DNA of 64,000 nucleotides from Neobacillus novalis NBRC 102450. GTDB lineage: Bacteria > Bacillota > Bacilli > Bacillales > Cytobacillaceae. Location: assembly GCF_001591805.1 (NCBI RefSeq), contig NZ_BCVP01000011.1, positions 35,014 through 99,013 on the forward strand, in the 5' to 3' direction. Positions 63,975 through 64,000 of this stretch are shown here, piece after piece. Under the pieces are notes generated by a model that saw nothing but the letters and a program-made list of their open reading frames with translations, searched no databases and was not told the origin of the DNA. Made by a program: the position numbers and the translations under genes. The first letter of the stretch is position 1. The number at the start of each line of letters is the position of its first letter.

Positions 63975-64000
63975 TTCTTATCAGAACTTAAATCATTGAA

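Overview
The window looks like one piece of chromosome from a low-GC, endospore-forming Bacillaceae (Bacillus/Neobacillus-like). Evidence: strong AGGAGG-type ribosome binding sites, frequent TTG/GTG starts, sigma-A promoters, short hairpin-plus-T-run terminators, and many Bacillus-typical genes (asnS, helD, racA, ktrCD, yhfH, ydjO, a ykpA-type ABC-F gene, a yocH-like LysM/3D protein). I saw no rRNA or tRNA gene, CRISPR array, insertion sequence or prophage. The genus is an inference.

Layout. 1-8.2 kb: a small gene, asnS, small genes including a BA3454-type one, helD, a YceI-family gene, an ATP-grasp ligase and a urea transporter. 8.3-13.2 kb: a complete urease operon ureABCEFGD on the minus strand; the transporter lies on the opposite strand at its far end. 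13.4-19 kb: a class-V aminotransferase, a polysaccharide deacetylase, and a small TetR regulon (DUF2306 protein, GNAT acetyltransferase, TetR regulator, VC0807-type membrane protein) with near-identical operators in both promoters. 19.2-20.6 kb: an overlapping pair of MerR-type genes, the second being racA. 20.7-29.8 kb: a GreA/GreB C-terminal protein, nitronate monooxygenase, M50 peptidase, a compatible-solute ABC transporter with a fused permease-binding protein facing a GntR-RCK_C (BusR-like) regulator, a DUF2238-like protein, aspartokinase and a Nudix hydrolase. 29.9-33.2 kb: tyrosine/homogentisate catabolism (hppD, fumarylacetoacetase, hmgA). 33.5-36.4 kb: a TrpXYZ-type ABC transporter. 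36.9-47.4 kb: a CPA2 antiporter, a 1,138-residue membrane protein, an LtaS-type synthase and KtrC/KtrD. 47.8-56.5 kb: an anaerobic/nitrate block with a NarK-PAS fusion, a second NarK behind a perfect FNR-type palindrome, a LysM/3D protein, a formate dehydrogenase and a PAS-PAS histidine kinase. 56.7-64 kb: small zinc-ribbon genes, a MutS2-like ATPase without Smr domain, LrgAB, a Sco1-type protein and an ABC-F ATPase.

The most notable object is the formate dehydrogenase at 51936-53993 (minus). A TGA codon interrupts the frame exactly where FdhF enzymes carry catalytic selenocysteine or cysteine. Twelve bases after it lies a perfect 6-bp hairpin with a GGUCU loop, at the same codon positions as the E. 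coli fdhF SECIS element. The long downstream frame is intact, so this is probably one selenoprotein gene rather than two ORFs. No sel gene is in the window, so this depends on the rest of the genome.

Other points: several proteins have domains that bind c-di-AMP in relatives (KtrC RCK_C, the GntR-RCK_C regulator, OpuC-type CBS domains), which suggests shared osmotic/potassium control. Two genes (urea transporter, ydjO-like) appear to start at ATT behind strong Shine-Dalgarno sequences. Several leader hairpins and operator-like palindromes have no obvious owner.
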